This document shows positions 1 to 5,645 of a DNA stretch of 11,015 nt, in pieces. Within the stretch, counting starts at the first letter, position 1; each line of letters starts with the position of its first letter. Source of the DNA: Fimenecus sp045595185 (GTDB lineage: Bacteria > Bacillota > Clostridia > Oscillospirales > Acutalibacteraceae). The notes beneath the pieces were generated by a model. The model made no database searches. It saw only the letters and a list, made by a program, of their open reading frames with translations, and was not told where the DNA came from. The translations under genes were made by a program, and so were the position numbers. The DNA lies in NCBI GenBank assembly GCA_045595185.1, contig JAZNZX010000037.1, positions 1 through 11,015 of the forward strand, read 5' to 3'.

Positions 1-52
1 CAATCAATTTCGTTTAACAAATTGGAATTTGTAGGGATGTTTAAGGTTTAGT

Positions 53-203
53 GTCATTCTGAGGAACGAAGTGACGAAGAATCTCTGTCCTATTTTAACA
101 GACCCTTCGTTTCACTCAGGGTGACTGATGAAATGCGAGAGATTCTTCGCTACGCTCAGAATGACTTACCAAATTGGTTGTTCGTCCCGACAAATTATAA
201 TTT
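53..203. repeat. Palindromic intergenic repeat, family 1, copy A
   Basis: Two inverted arms open and close the core. The left arm (53-86) starts GTCATTCTGAG and ends CGAAGAATCTCT. The right arm (138-165) starts AGAGATTCTTCG and ends CTCAGAATGAC. They pair at both ends and differ in the middle. A third, diverged right arm lies between them (101-125) and matches 141-165 at 18 of 25 positions. The tail after the core contains AAATTGGTTGTTC (about 171-183) and a 19-base segment (185-203) that recurs exactly at 3333-3351. No transposase is present, so this looks like a non-autonomous, MITE/REP-like element. I recall similar GTCATTCTGAG palindromes as common in gut clostridia, but that is memory, not a search. 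Confidence 0.85.
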
Positions 204-218
204 ATGTTTTTGTTTTTC

Positions 219-247
219 TTTACAAACCATTCTTTATATGTTACAAT
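219..247 (+). promoter_or_regulatory. Promoter of the AGE epimerase / lyase unit
   Basis: A -35 box TTTACA (219-224) is followed by a 17-base spacer and a -10 box TACAAT (242-247). Each box differs from the sigma-70/sigma-A consensus at one position. Transcription would begin near 254, leaving a leader of about 30 bases with the ribosome binding site GAGGTG at 273-278. I saw no clear catabolite-response or NanR-type operator around it. Confidence 0.7.
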
Positions 248-283
248 TTTCCTGTTAAAATACTTTTTTTATGAGGTGAAAAA

Positions 284-1480
284 ATGAATCTCAAAGAAAC
301 AAGAAAATGGGTCGTTGACGAGCTTAAAAGTGTTGCTGATTTCTGGCTCGAAAATGGTATGGACAAGGTTCACGGTGGCGTTTATACCTGTCTTGACAAA
401 GACGGTAAAGTATTCTCTACTGACAAGAGCGTATGGATGCAAGGCAGATGCGGTTGGATTTTTTCTTACCTTTGCCATGCATACGGTGTAAAAGACGAAT
501 GGTTGAAAGCAAGTAAGAGTTGTCTTGATTTCCTTGAAAACTACTGTATCAACAAAAATGCAGAAGGTCGTCTTTACTTTACAGTTACCGAAGATGGTAA
601 ACCACTTCGTCAAAGAAGATATTGCTATTCAGAAGCATTTTATTGTATTGCAAACGCTGAATACTATGGTATCACAGGTGATAAAGTACACCTTGAAAGA
701 GCAAGAAAAGCATATGATATGTATTGGAATCTCAACCACGGTATGGTTGACCCAACAGGTCTTGGTCCAAAGACAGAACCTGAAACACGCACAGGTCGTG
801 CATTAGGTATTCCTATGATTTTACTTAATGTTACATCCGTTCTTCTTCGTGTTGACCCTGAAAATGCTGACCTTTACAATAAGCGCGCTGACGAATGTGT
901 TGAAGATATTTTCAAATATCATGTTAAGAAAGATTTAGGCTGTACTCTTGAGTCAGTTTCACTTGACGGTACACCAAGACTTAACATTACTGAAGGCAGA
1001 GTTGTAAATCCAGGTCACGATATTGAGTGTAGCTGGTTCCTTATGGAAAGAGCAAATCAGACAGGTGACAAGGAATTACACGCAAAGGCTGTTGAGATTT
1101 TTGATATGGCATTCGAAAAAGGCTGGGACAAGGAATTCGGCGGTATTCTTTACTTCTTTGACTGTCTTGGCAATCCCCCTGAGGCATATGAACACGATAT
1201 GAAACTCTGGTGGCCACATAACGAAGCGCTTATTGCTGCTCTTATGATTTACAGAGATACAAACGATAAGAAATATCTTGACATTTTCAATCAGCTTGTT
1301 GATTACACAAAAGAGCATTTTGCAGTAGCACCTTGCGGTGAATGGTACGGATACCTCCGTCGTGACGGTAATCCTACACTTCCTGCTTGTATCGGTTCAA
1401 CATTCAAAGGGCCGTTCCACGTGCCAAGATGTCTTATTATGCTTGACAAAATGTTAGAAGAAATTGAAGAAAGAGGTTAA
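284..1480 (+). CDS. AGE-family N-acylglucosamine 2-epimerase
   Basis: This is a 398-residue protein, close to the usual ~400 residues of the AGE family, which folds as an (alpha/alpha)6 barrel and is cytosolic. Family enzymes interconvert N-acyl-D-mannosamine and N-acyl-D-glucosamine. Visible family landmarks are the N-terminal WMQGR (51-55), PGH with His245, WWPHNE with His312, and KGPFHVPR with His379 near the C terminus. The two histidines expected to do proton transfer are most likely His245 and His379. The start follows GAGGTG with a 5-base gap. A lyase-family gene begins 5 bases after the stop, so the pair is probably one transcript for sialic acid use: the lyase releases ManNAc and this enzyme turns it into GlcNAc. 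A Bacteroides fragilis nan cluster is known to use an AGE-type epimerase in this way. The family assignment is secure. The exact substrate is inferred, and some AGE members act on free sugars such as cellobiose or mannose. Confidence 0.9.
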   Translation: MNLKETRKWVVDELKSVADFWLENGMDKVHGGVYTCLDKDGKVFSTDKSVWMQGRCGWIFSYLCHAYGVKDEWLKASKSCLDFLENYCINKNAEGRLYFTVTEDGKPLRQRRYCYSEAFYCIANAEYYGITGDKVHLERARKAYDMYWNLNHGMVDPTGLGPKTEPETRTGRALGIPMILLNVTSVLLRVDPENADLYNKRADECVEDIFKYHVKKDLGCTLESVSLDGTPRLNITEGRVVNPGHDIECSWFLMERANQTGDKELHAKAVEIFDMAFEKGWDKEFGGILYFFDCLGNPPEAYEHDMKLWWPHNEALIAALMIYRDTNDKKYLDIFNQLVDYTKEHFAVAPCGEWYGYLRRDGNPTLPACIGSTFKGPFHVPRCLIMLDKMLEEIEERG

Positions 1481-1485
1481 TTAAA

Positions 1486-2412
1486 ATGAGTCTTGAAAAA
1501 TATAAGGGAGTTATTCCTGCTTTTTATGCATGTTATGATGAAAACGGTGAAATTTCAGTTGAAGGCACAAAATCTTTGGTTGAATTCCTTATCGAAAAAG
1601 GTGTTGACGGTCTTTATGTGTGCGGTTCTTCAGGTGAATGCATCTATCAGAGTAAAGAAGACAGAAAAAAGACACTTGAAGCTGTTATGGAAGCAAACAA
1701 AGGCAGAATTACAATTATTGCTCACGTTGCTTGTAACAACACAAAAGACAGTTGCGAGCTTGCTCGTCACGCTGAAAGCCTTGGAGTTGATGCTATTGCA
1801 ACAATTCCACCAATCTATTTCAGACTTCCTGAAAAGGCAATTGCAAAATACTGGAACGATATTTCAGCTGCAGCACCAAACACAGATTATGTTATTTACA
1901 ACATTCCACAGCTTGCCGGTGTTGCTCTTACAATGAGTCTTTTTGACGAAATGCTTAAAAATCCAAAGGTAATCGGTGTTAAGAATTCATCAATGCCGAT
2001 TCAGGATATTCAGATGTTCCGTCGTCAGGCAGCACTCAACAATCGTGAGGTTGTTATTTTCAACGGTCCTGATGAACAGTTTATTGGTGGTCGTTTAATC
2101 GGTGCTGAAGGCGGTATCGGCGGTACATACGGTGTTATGCCTGAACTTTTTGTTACACTCAATAATATGATTAAAGCCGGCGATGTTAAGGAAGCATATA
2201 AATTGCAGGACGACATTAACGAAGTTATTTACACAATGTGCAGTACAAAAGGCAATATGTACGCAACAGCAAAGGCTGCTCTTAAAAAGAGAGCAGGACT
2301 GGAACTCGGTGGCGTTAGAGAACCGCTTCTCAATCTTCAGAACGGTGACGAAGTTATCGTTGACAAGGTTGTTGAACTCGTTGAAACAGCAGTTGCAAAG
2401 TGGGTTAAATAA
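1486..2412 (+). CDS. DHDPS/N-acetylneuraminate lyase family aldolase, probably a sialic acid lyase
   Basis: This is a 308-residue class I aldolase of the DapA/NanA superfamily (TIM barrel, cytosolic). The Schiff-base lysine is Lys166 in IGVKNSS, the catalytic Tyr is Tyr138 in VIYNIP, and the carboxylate-binding loop is GSSGE (47-51). The motif NGPDEQF (194-200) matches the DE pair that binds the sugar chain in E. coli NanA, and GIGGTYGVM (211-219) matches its GIGSTYNIM. These features favour neuraminate lyase over dihydrodipicolinate synthase. The immediate neighbour, an AGE epimerase, would use the ManNAc product. Several active-site residues differ from E. coli NanA: Ser for Thr in GS(S/T)GE, Ser168 for Thr, and Gly214 for Ser. 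A related acyl-sugar or sugar-acid substrate is therefore possible. A GAGG sequence within the upstream gene's last codons serves as ribosome binding site, which suggests translational coupling. Confidence 0.85.
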   Translation: MSLEKYKGVIPAFYACYDENGEISVEGTKSLVEFLIEKGVDGLYVCGSSGECIYQSKEDRKKTLEAVMEANKGRITIIAHVACNNTKDSCELARHAESLGVDAIATIPPIYFRLPEKAIAKYWNDISAAAPNTDYVIYNIPQLAGVALTMSLFDEMLKNPKVIGVKNSSMPIQDIQMFRRQAALNNREVVIFNGPDEQFIGGRLIGAEGGIGGTYGVMPELFVTLNNMIKAGDVKEAYKLQDDINEVIYTMCSTKGNMYATAKAALKKRAGLELGGVREPLLNLQNGDEVIVDKVVELVETAVAKWVK

Positions 2413-2441
2413 ATTCGTAATGCGTAATTAACACAACCAAA

Positions 2442-2473
2442 AAGGGACGATTAATTTCGTCCCTTAATTTTTT
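2442..2473. terminator. Bidirectional intrinsic terminator
   Basis: A perfect 9-bp stem AAGGGACGA / TCGTCCCTT (2442-2450 with 2457-2465) encloses a 6-base loop. On the plus strand it is followed after AA by six Ts (2468-2473), ending the epimerase/lyase transcript. On the minus strand it is followed by a run of U from the A-tract at 2437-2443, ending the convergent small gene. The plus-strand T-run overlaps the stop codon of that small gene. Confidence 0.85.
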
Positions 2474-2735
2474 ATTCTTGGTTGAGATTATATTCAGTAT
2501 CAATTAATTCAAAAGCCTCATCTGTAATTGTGACTACACCAACATCCCTATCAAAATAGTGTTTACCATCTTTCATTTTCAATTGCGTAATCATTTTTTC
2601 CAACCCAAGTGTTTGTCGAGATACTCTCATAGGTATCATATTTTTACAAAACCCACGCCAATCAATATTAGGTTTATTTTCATTTTTGCAAAAACCATTT
2701 TCTTGATAAATACAAAAAATATTTTCACATTTCAT
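2472..2735 (-). CDS. Small Cys-containing protein of unknown function
   Basis: This is an 87-residue soluble protein with no signal peptide or membrane segment. The N-terminal 30 residues carry four cysteines at 3, 8, 16 and 30 (C-x4-C-x7-C-x13-C), a spacing that could bind a metal or iron-sulfur group. No further Cys follows. The C-terminal half (about 35-87) is charged and ends acidic, with GKHYFDRDVGVVTITDEAFE giving a beta-then-alpha impression. The start ATG follows AAGGGTG at about 9 bases. It diverges from an HTH regulator gene across 124 bases holding operator-like dyads, so it is probably controlled by that regulator. I recall similar Cys-rich N termini in small clostridial proteins but cannot name a family. 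That it is a gene is supported by the ribosome binding site, a promoter and a terminator exactly at its end. Confidence 0.7.
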   Translation of the reverse strand: MKCENIFCIYQENGFCKNENKPNIDWRGFCKNMIPMRVSRQTLGLEKMITQLKMKDGKHYFDRDVGVVTITDEAFELIDTEYNLNQE

Positions 2736-2765
2736 AATATTTCACCCTTAAAAACATTAATTTTA

Positions 2766-2783
2766 GACCAATATAGTGGTCAA
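2766..2783. promoter_or_regulatory. Operator-like dyad 1 in the divergent gap
   Basis: GACCA-ATATAG-TGGTC (2766-2781) is a perfect 5-bp dyad followed by AA. It shares ACCAATA and TGGTCAA with a second dyad 57 bases away. It lies just downstream of the predicted start point of the small Cys protein gene, where a bound repressor would block it. The neighbouring XRE-type protein is the obvious candidate binder, but that is inference. Confidence 0.5.
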
Positions 2784-2794
2784 TATCTTTCTTT

Positions 2795-2823
2795 AATATA
2801 GCATAAAATATCTATAATTGCAA
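2795..2823 (-). promoter_or_regulatory. Promoter of the small Cys protein gene
   Basis: Read on the minus strand, a -35 box TTGCAA (2823-2818) is separated by 17 bases from a -10 box TATATT (2800-2795). Transcription would start near 2788. Dyad 2 touches the -35 box and dyad 1 lies just inside the transcript. Confidence 0.5.
2813..2818 (+). promoter_or_regulatory. -10 box of the HTH regulator gene
   Basis: A perfect TATAAT stands about 40 bases before the regulator's start codon. No good -35 box is seen at the right distance; the sequence around 2790-2795 is T-rich but weak. The predicted start point (about 2825) falls inside dyad 2, which fits autorepression. Confidence 0.45.
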
Positions 2824-2837
2824 CCAATACTGGTCAA
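2823..2837. promoter_or_regulatory. Operator-like dyad 2 in the divergent gap
   Basis: ACCA-ATAC-TGGT (2823-2834) followed by CAA repeats the half-sites of dyad 1 with a spacer two bases shorter. It would overlap the -35 box of the minus-strand promoter and the transcription start of the regulator gene, so one bound protein could control both directions. Confidence 0.5.
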
Positions 2838-2859
2838 CTTTATGTTTGGAGAGATATTT

Positions 2860-3099
2860 ATGGAACAAAAATTAAGACGCGATAGGAACATGGGTGCAAA
2901 TTTAAAGCGTATGAGAGAAGATAAAGGATTATCACAAGAAAAGCTTTGCGTTCTTTTGCAGTTGCGTTCTTGTGATATTATGCGTTCGACATATGCAAAA
3001 TACGAATCGTGTGAATTGAATATCCCTATTAGTGTTATAGTTGCACTTAAACAAATATACAATTGTTCTTATGATGACTTCTTTGCAGGCTTAGAATAA
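2860..3099 (+). CDS. XRE-type helix-turn-helix transcriptional regulator
   Basis: This is a 79-residue protein that is essentially a single HTH_3/XRE DNA-binding domain. Helix 1 covers about residues 11-20 (MGANLKRMRE), helix 2 follows at LSQEKLCVLL (24-33), and the recognition helix lies around RSTYAKYE (42-49). A C-terminal helix pair follows with SVIVALKQIY. The stretch between helix 2 and the recognition helix (LQLRSCDIM) is some residues longer than in phage Cro/CI-like proteins. No sensor or enzymatic domain is present. The start chosen is ATG 2860, which has GGAG at 2848-2851; the in-frame TTG at 2818 lies in the promoter. The gene diverges from the Cys-protein gene and probably represses both it and itself through the two dyads. 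It could be the antitoxin-like half of a small module, but no toxin family is recognised. Confidence 0.85.
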   Translation: MEQKLRRDRNMGANLKRMREDKGLSQEKLCVLLQLRSCDIMRSTYAKYESCELNIPISVIVALKQIYNCSYDDFFAGLE

Positions 3100-3106
3100 A
3101 ATAATT

Positions 3107-3134
3107 AAAAGGTCGGTTAACCCGACCTTTTTTT
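3107..3134 (+). terminator. Intrinsic terminator of the HTH gene
   Basis: The 10-bp stem AAAAGGTCGG / CCGACCTTTT (3107-3116 with 3122-3131) has a 5-base loop. Its descending arm merges into seven Ts (3128-3134). It begins 7 bases after the regulator's stop codon. Confidence 0.9.
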
Positions 3135-3136
3135 GC

Positions 3137-3158
3137 GGGACGATGTGGGCATCGTCCC
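3137..3158. repeat. GGGACGATG hairpin repeat
   Basis: A perfect 9-bp stem GGGACGATG / CATCGTCCC encloses the loop TGGG and is followed by CCTACA. It has no T-run, so it is not a terminator by itself. I recall this type of hairpin as a dispersed repeat in gut clostridia. It shares the stem core GGGACGA with the terminator at 2442-2465. Confidence 0.6.
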
Positions 3159-3181
3159 CTACAAGGTTACATCATCATATA

Positions 3182-3208
3182 AAAAAGTTCGACAAATCGG
3201 AACTTTTT
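3182..3208. repeat. AT-rich hairpin
   Basis: A perfect 9-bp stem AAAAAGTTC / GAACTTTTT (3182-3190 with 3200-3208) encloses a 9-base loop, GACAAATCG. On the plus strand the T-run is part of the stem. It could be a back-up terminator or part of the palindromic repeat that follows. Confidence 0.5.
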
Positions 3209-3215
3209 GGGGTAT

Positions 3216-3352
3216 GAACAACCAATTTAATAGGTCATTCTGAGCGTAAGCGAAGAATCTCTCTAACAGTAACATATCAACCAACAAAGATTCTTCGTCG
3301 TTACACTCCTCAGAATGACACATAAATTCATATCCCGACAAATTATAATTTG
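3216..3352. repeat. Palindromic intergenic repeat, family 1, copy B
   Basis: The left arm (3234-3260, GTCATTCTGAGCG...CGAAGAATCT) pairs with the right arm (3288-3319, AGATTCTTCG...CTCAGAATGAC) around a 27-base centre. Outside the arms, GAACAACCAATTT (3216-3228) is the reverse complement of the AAATTGGTTGTTC that follows the core of copy A. The 19-base tail (3333-3351) is identical to 185-203. The element therefore has conserved outer sequence as well as the core palindrome. It has no coding capacity. Confidence 0.85.
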
Positions 3353-3387
3353 ACATAATGCAGGCGTGGAAGGAGAGCCACTACGCG

Positions 3388-3411
3388 AAAAGGCGGGGTC
3401 AAGACCCCGCC
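3388..3411 (-). terminator. GC-rich hairpin, probable terminator of the arginine operon
   Basis: On the minus strand the stem GGCGGGGT / ACCCCGCC (8 bp, loop CTTG) is followed by TTTT. It begins 18 bases after the argF stop codon. The T-run is short, but the stem is strong. The same hairpin type also occurs as a dispersed repeat in related genomes as far as I recall, so it may be a repeat co-opted as a terminator. Confidence 0.6.
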
Positions 3412-3429
3412 CTACTATTTCAGTGCATA

Positions 3430-4341
3430 TTATTTTTTCTCCATGAGTGCAACCATAACAGCTTTCTGTGCGTGAAGTCTGTTTTCTGCTTCGTCGAAGA
3501 TTTCGTCTGCGTGTGCCTCGAAAATTTCTTCTGTGATTTCTTCACCACGATGAGCAGGAAGACAATGCTGTACCATACAGCTTGGGTTTGCAGCACCAAG
3601 GCATTTCTTGTTAATCTGGTAAACACCTTCGAATACCTTTCTTCTTTCTGCTGCTTCTTCTTCCTGTCCCATTGATGCCCATACATCAGTAAAGATTACA
3701 TCAGCACCTGCACAAGCCTCAACAGGGTCACGATAAAGGCCAAAGCCATTATAATCCTTTGCAAATGTGAGAACCTTTTTATCAGGGTCAAAGCCTTCAG
3801 GACAAGCAACTGTCACATCCATACCCATTTTAAGACCACCGACGATAAGTGAGTTTGCCATATTGTTACCGTCACCGATATATGTCATTTTAAGTCCGTC
3901 AAGGTGACCCTTGTGCTCACGAACAGTCATAAGGTCAGCAAGCACCTGACAAGGATGACAGAAATCAGTAAGACCGTTGATTATTGGAATAGAACCGTAT
4001 TTTGCAAGATTTTCAACCTCGCTCTGTTCAAAAGTTCTAATCATAATACCGTCAAGGTAACGAGAAAGAACTCGTGCAGTATCCTGAATTGGTTCACCAC
4101 GACCAATCTGCAAGTCACGGTTTGAAAGGAAAAGTGCCTGACCACCAAGCTGATACATACCTGTTTCAAAAGAAACTCTTGTTCTTGTTGATGATTTCTG
4201 GAAAATCATACCGAGTGTCTGTCCTTCAAGACGATGGTGCTTGATTCCGTTCTTATTTTCATATTTCAACTGGTCAGCAAGATTAAGAATTTCTGTGATT
4301 TCTTCAGTTGAAAGTGAGAGCATACTTAAAAGATGTTTCAT
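3430..4341 (-). CDS. argF: Ornithine carbamoyltransferase
   Basis: This cytosolic enzyme makes citrulline from ornithine and carbamoyl phosphate. The length of 303 residues is typical for the family. The carbamoyl-phosphate site SSTRTR is at 50-55 and HPCQ at 129-132. The ornithine-side motif D-x3-SMG (Asp219, Ser223-Gly225) and HCLPAHRGEE (259-268) identify an ornithine rather than an aspartate carbamoyltransferase. The gene is the last of the argHCJBDF operon and starts 3 bases after the argD stop. Its ribosome binding site GGAGG (minus strand of 4350-4354) lies within the last argD codons, 8 bases from the ATG, which suggests translational coupling. A catabolic OTC is unlikely because every neighbour is biosynthetic and no arcA or arcC is present. 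Confidence 0.97.
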   Translation of the reverse strand: MKHLLSMLSLSTEEITEILNLADQLKYENKNGIKHHRLEGQTLGMIFQKSSTRTRVSFETGMYQLGGQALFLSNRDLQIGRGEPIQDTARVLSRYLDGIMIRTFEQSEVENLAKYGSIPIINGLTDFCHPCQVLADLMTVREHKGHLDGLKMTYIGDGNNMANSLIVGGLKMGMDVTVACPEGFDPDKKVLTFAKDYNGFGLYRDPVEACAGADVIFTDVWASMGQEEEAAERRKVFEGVYQINKKCLGAANPSCMVQHCLPAHRGEEITEEIFEAHADEIFDEAENRLHAQKAVMVALMEKK

Positions 4342-4344
4342 TGT

Positions 4345-5517
4345 TTAGTCCTCCAAATATTTTTTAAGAATTTCAAAAGCTTTGTCGATTTCTTCTTTTG
4401 TGATTACCAAAGGTGGTAACATTCTCAATTTATTTTTAGCTGTGAGAATCAAAAGTCCGTTCTCACTGCATTTTTTTGCGATTTCACCGGCATTTTTTGT
4501 CTTTAATTCAATGCCAATCATCATTCCGAGACCGCTGACAGAGTTTACTTCTTCGATTTCGGAAAGTTTTTCTCTTATGTAGTCCCCTTTTGCAGTAACA
4601 CTATGAAGAAAATCTTCCGTCATTGTTTCAAGGATATATTTAGCCCCTGCACAAGCAACGGGATTTCCACCGAAGGTTGTTCCGTGAGTACCTGCAGTTA
4701 ATACATTAGCACATTTTTCTGTACAAAGACAAGCACCCATAGGAAGACCGTTACCAATCCCCTTTGCACTTGTGATTACATCAGGTGAAATTCCTGCGTG
4801 TTCATATGCGAAAAGCTTACCCGTTCTGCCCATACCTGTCTGAACTTCGTCAATAATGAGAAGAATATCCTTTTCCTTACATACTTTTTCAACGGTTTTT
4901 AAATATTCAAAATCAGTCGGCACAACGCCACCCTCACCCTGAACAATTTCGAGAATAATTGCACAAACTGTGTCGTCTGCCATTCCCAAAAACTGTTCTG
5001 TGTTGCCTGATTCTGCGTACTTAAAGCCATCCACGAAAGGATTAAAGAACTTGTGATAATGCTCTTGACCTGTAGCAGTAATTGTAGCCATTGTTCTGCC
5101 GTGAAAAGAGTTCACAAGAGTTATTATATTATATCGGTTTTCACCGTATTTGTCGTAACTGTATTTTCTTGCAAGTTTAATTGCACATTCATTAGCCTCT
5201 GCACCTGAATTGCAAAGGAAAACACGGTCAAAGCCTGTTCTTTTGCAAAGTGCATCTGAAAATTCAGCAACAGTAGAGTTATAGTAAAGGTTTGATGTGT
5301 GTTGAACCTTTTTAAGTTGGTCAGTTACCGCATTGAGCCAACCTTCGTTGTTATAACCCAATGAGTTTACACCGATACCTGAACCAAAGTCAATTACTTC
5401 ATTACCTTCGCTATCAATAAATGTTGCACCGTTACCCTTTTCCAATGAAACAGGAAAATGTGCATATGTAGGCATTAAACTGTTGTCAGCAAGATTTTTT
5501 ATCATTTCAAAATTCAT
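4345..5517 (-). CDS. argD: Acetylornithine aminotransferase
   Basis: This is a PLP-dependent class III aminotransferase of 390 residues, a normal length. It converts N-acetylglutamate semialdehyde to N2-acetylornithine using glutamate. The PLP lysine is Lys252 in SAKGIGNG. Other family motifs are NSGAEANE (103-110), FHGRT (138-142), DEVQTGMGRTG (223-233) and THGTTFGGNP (277-286). The ribosome binding site AGGAG is 7 bases before the ATG. The gene is separated from argB by 128 bases, mostly a palindromic element, and is nearly fused to argF. Homologues can also act on succinyl-diaminopimelate in lysine synthesis; the operon context points to arginine as its main role. Confidence 0.96.
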   Translation of the reverse strand: MNFEMIKNLADNSLMPTYAHFPVSLEKGNGATFIDSEGNEVIDFGSGIGVNSLGYNNEGWLNAVTDQLKKVQHTSNLYYNSTVAEFSDALCKRTGFDRVFLCNSGAEANECAIKLARKYSYDKYGENRYNIITLVNSFHGRTMATITATGQEHYHKFFNPFVDGFKYAESGNTEQFLGMADDTVCAIILEIVQGEGGVVPTDFEYLKTVEKVCKEKDILLIIDEVQTGMGRTGKLFAYEHAGISPDVITSAKGIGNGLPMGACLCTEKCANVLTAGTHGTTFGGNPVACAGAKYILETMTEDFLHSVTAKGDYIREKLSEIEEVNSVSGLGMMIGIELKTKNAGEIAKKCSENGLLILTAKNKLRMLPPLVITKEEIDKAFEILKKYLED

Positions 5518-5540
5518 ATTTTTTCTCCTATGAAAGAGTT

Positions 5541-5645
5541 TTTAATGTAAGGATATTTTTTCCGTAACAATGACAAAACCGCAAGGAACATGTTGATATT
5601 TCGAGGATTTTGGAAGCAGTTACATGGAAAATAGACCACATTAAA
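5541..5645. repeat. 105-base imperfect palindrome between argB and argD
   Basis: The termini TTTAATGT (5541-5548) and ACATTAAA (5638-5645) are perfect inverted repeats. Internal arms TTTTCCGTAAC (5558-5568) and GTTACATGGAAAA (5619-5631) pair apart from two extra bases, and weaker pairing continues inward. The right end touches the argB stop codon (5646) exactly. It contains no T-run terminator. It looks like a small non-autonomous element of a different family from the other repeats here; only one copy is present in the window. Confidence 0.6.

Noticed and set aside
2818..2859. TTG start at 2818 for the HTH regulator
   Set aside because: It overlaps the -10 box and dyad 2 and has no ribosome binding site. 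ATG 2860 has GGAG upstream.
53..3352. CRISPR array or transposon with its own transposase
   Set aside because: The repeats are palindromic and lack regular spacing, and no transposase or cas gene is present.
3159..3356. 65-codon minus-strand frame in the argF-HTH gap
   Set aside because: It is a translation of palindromic repeat copy B and has no coding signal of its own.
3430..3686. Minus-strand open frame inside argF (other frame), and similar long frames opposite argB, argJ, argC and argH
   Set aside because: These are shadow frames of well-supported genes, with no ribosome binding sites or recognisable protein features.
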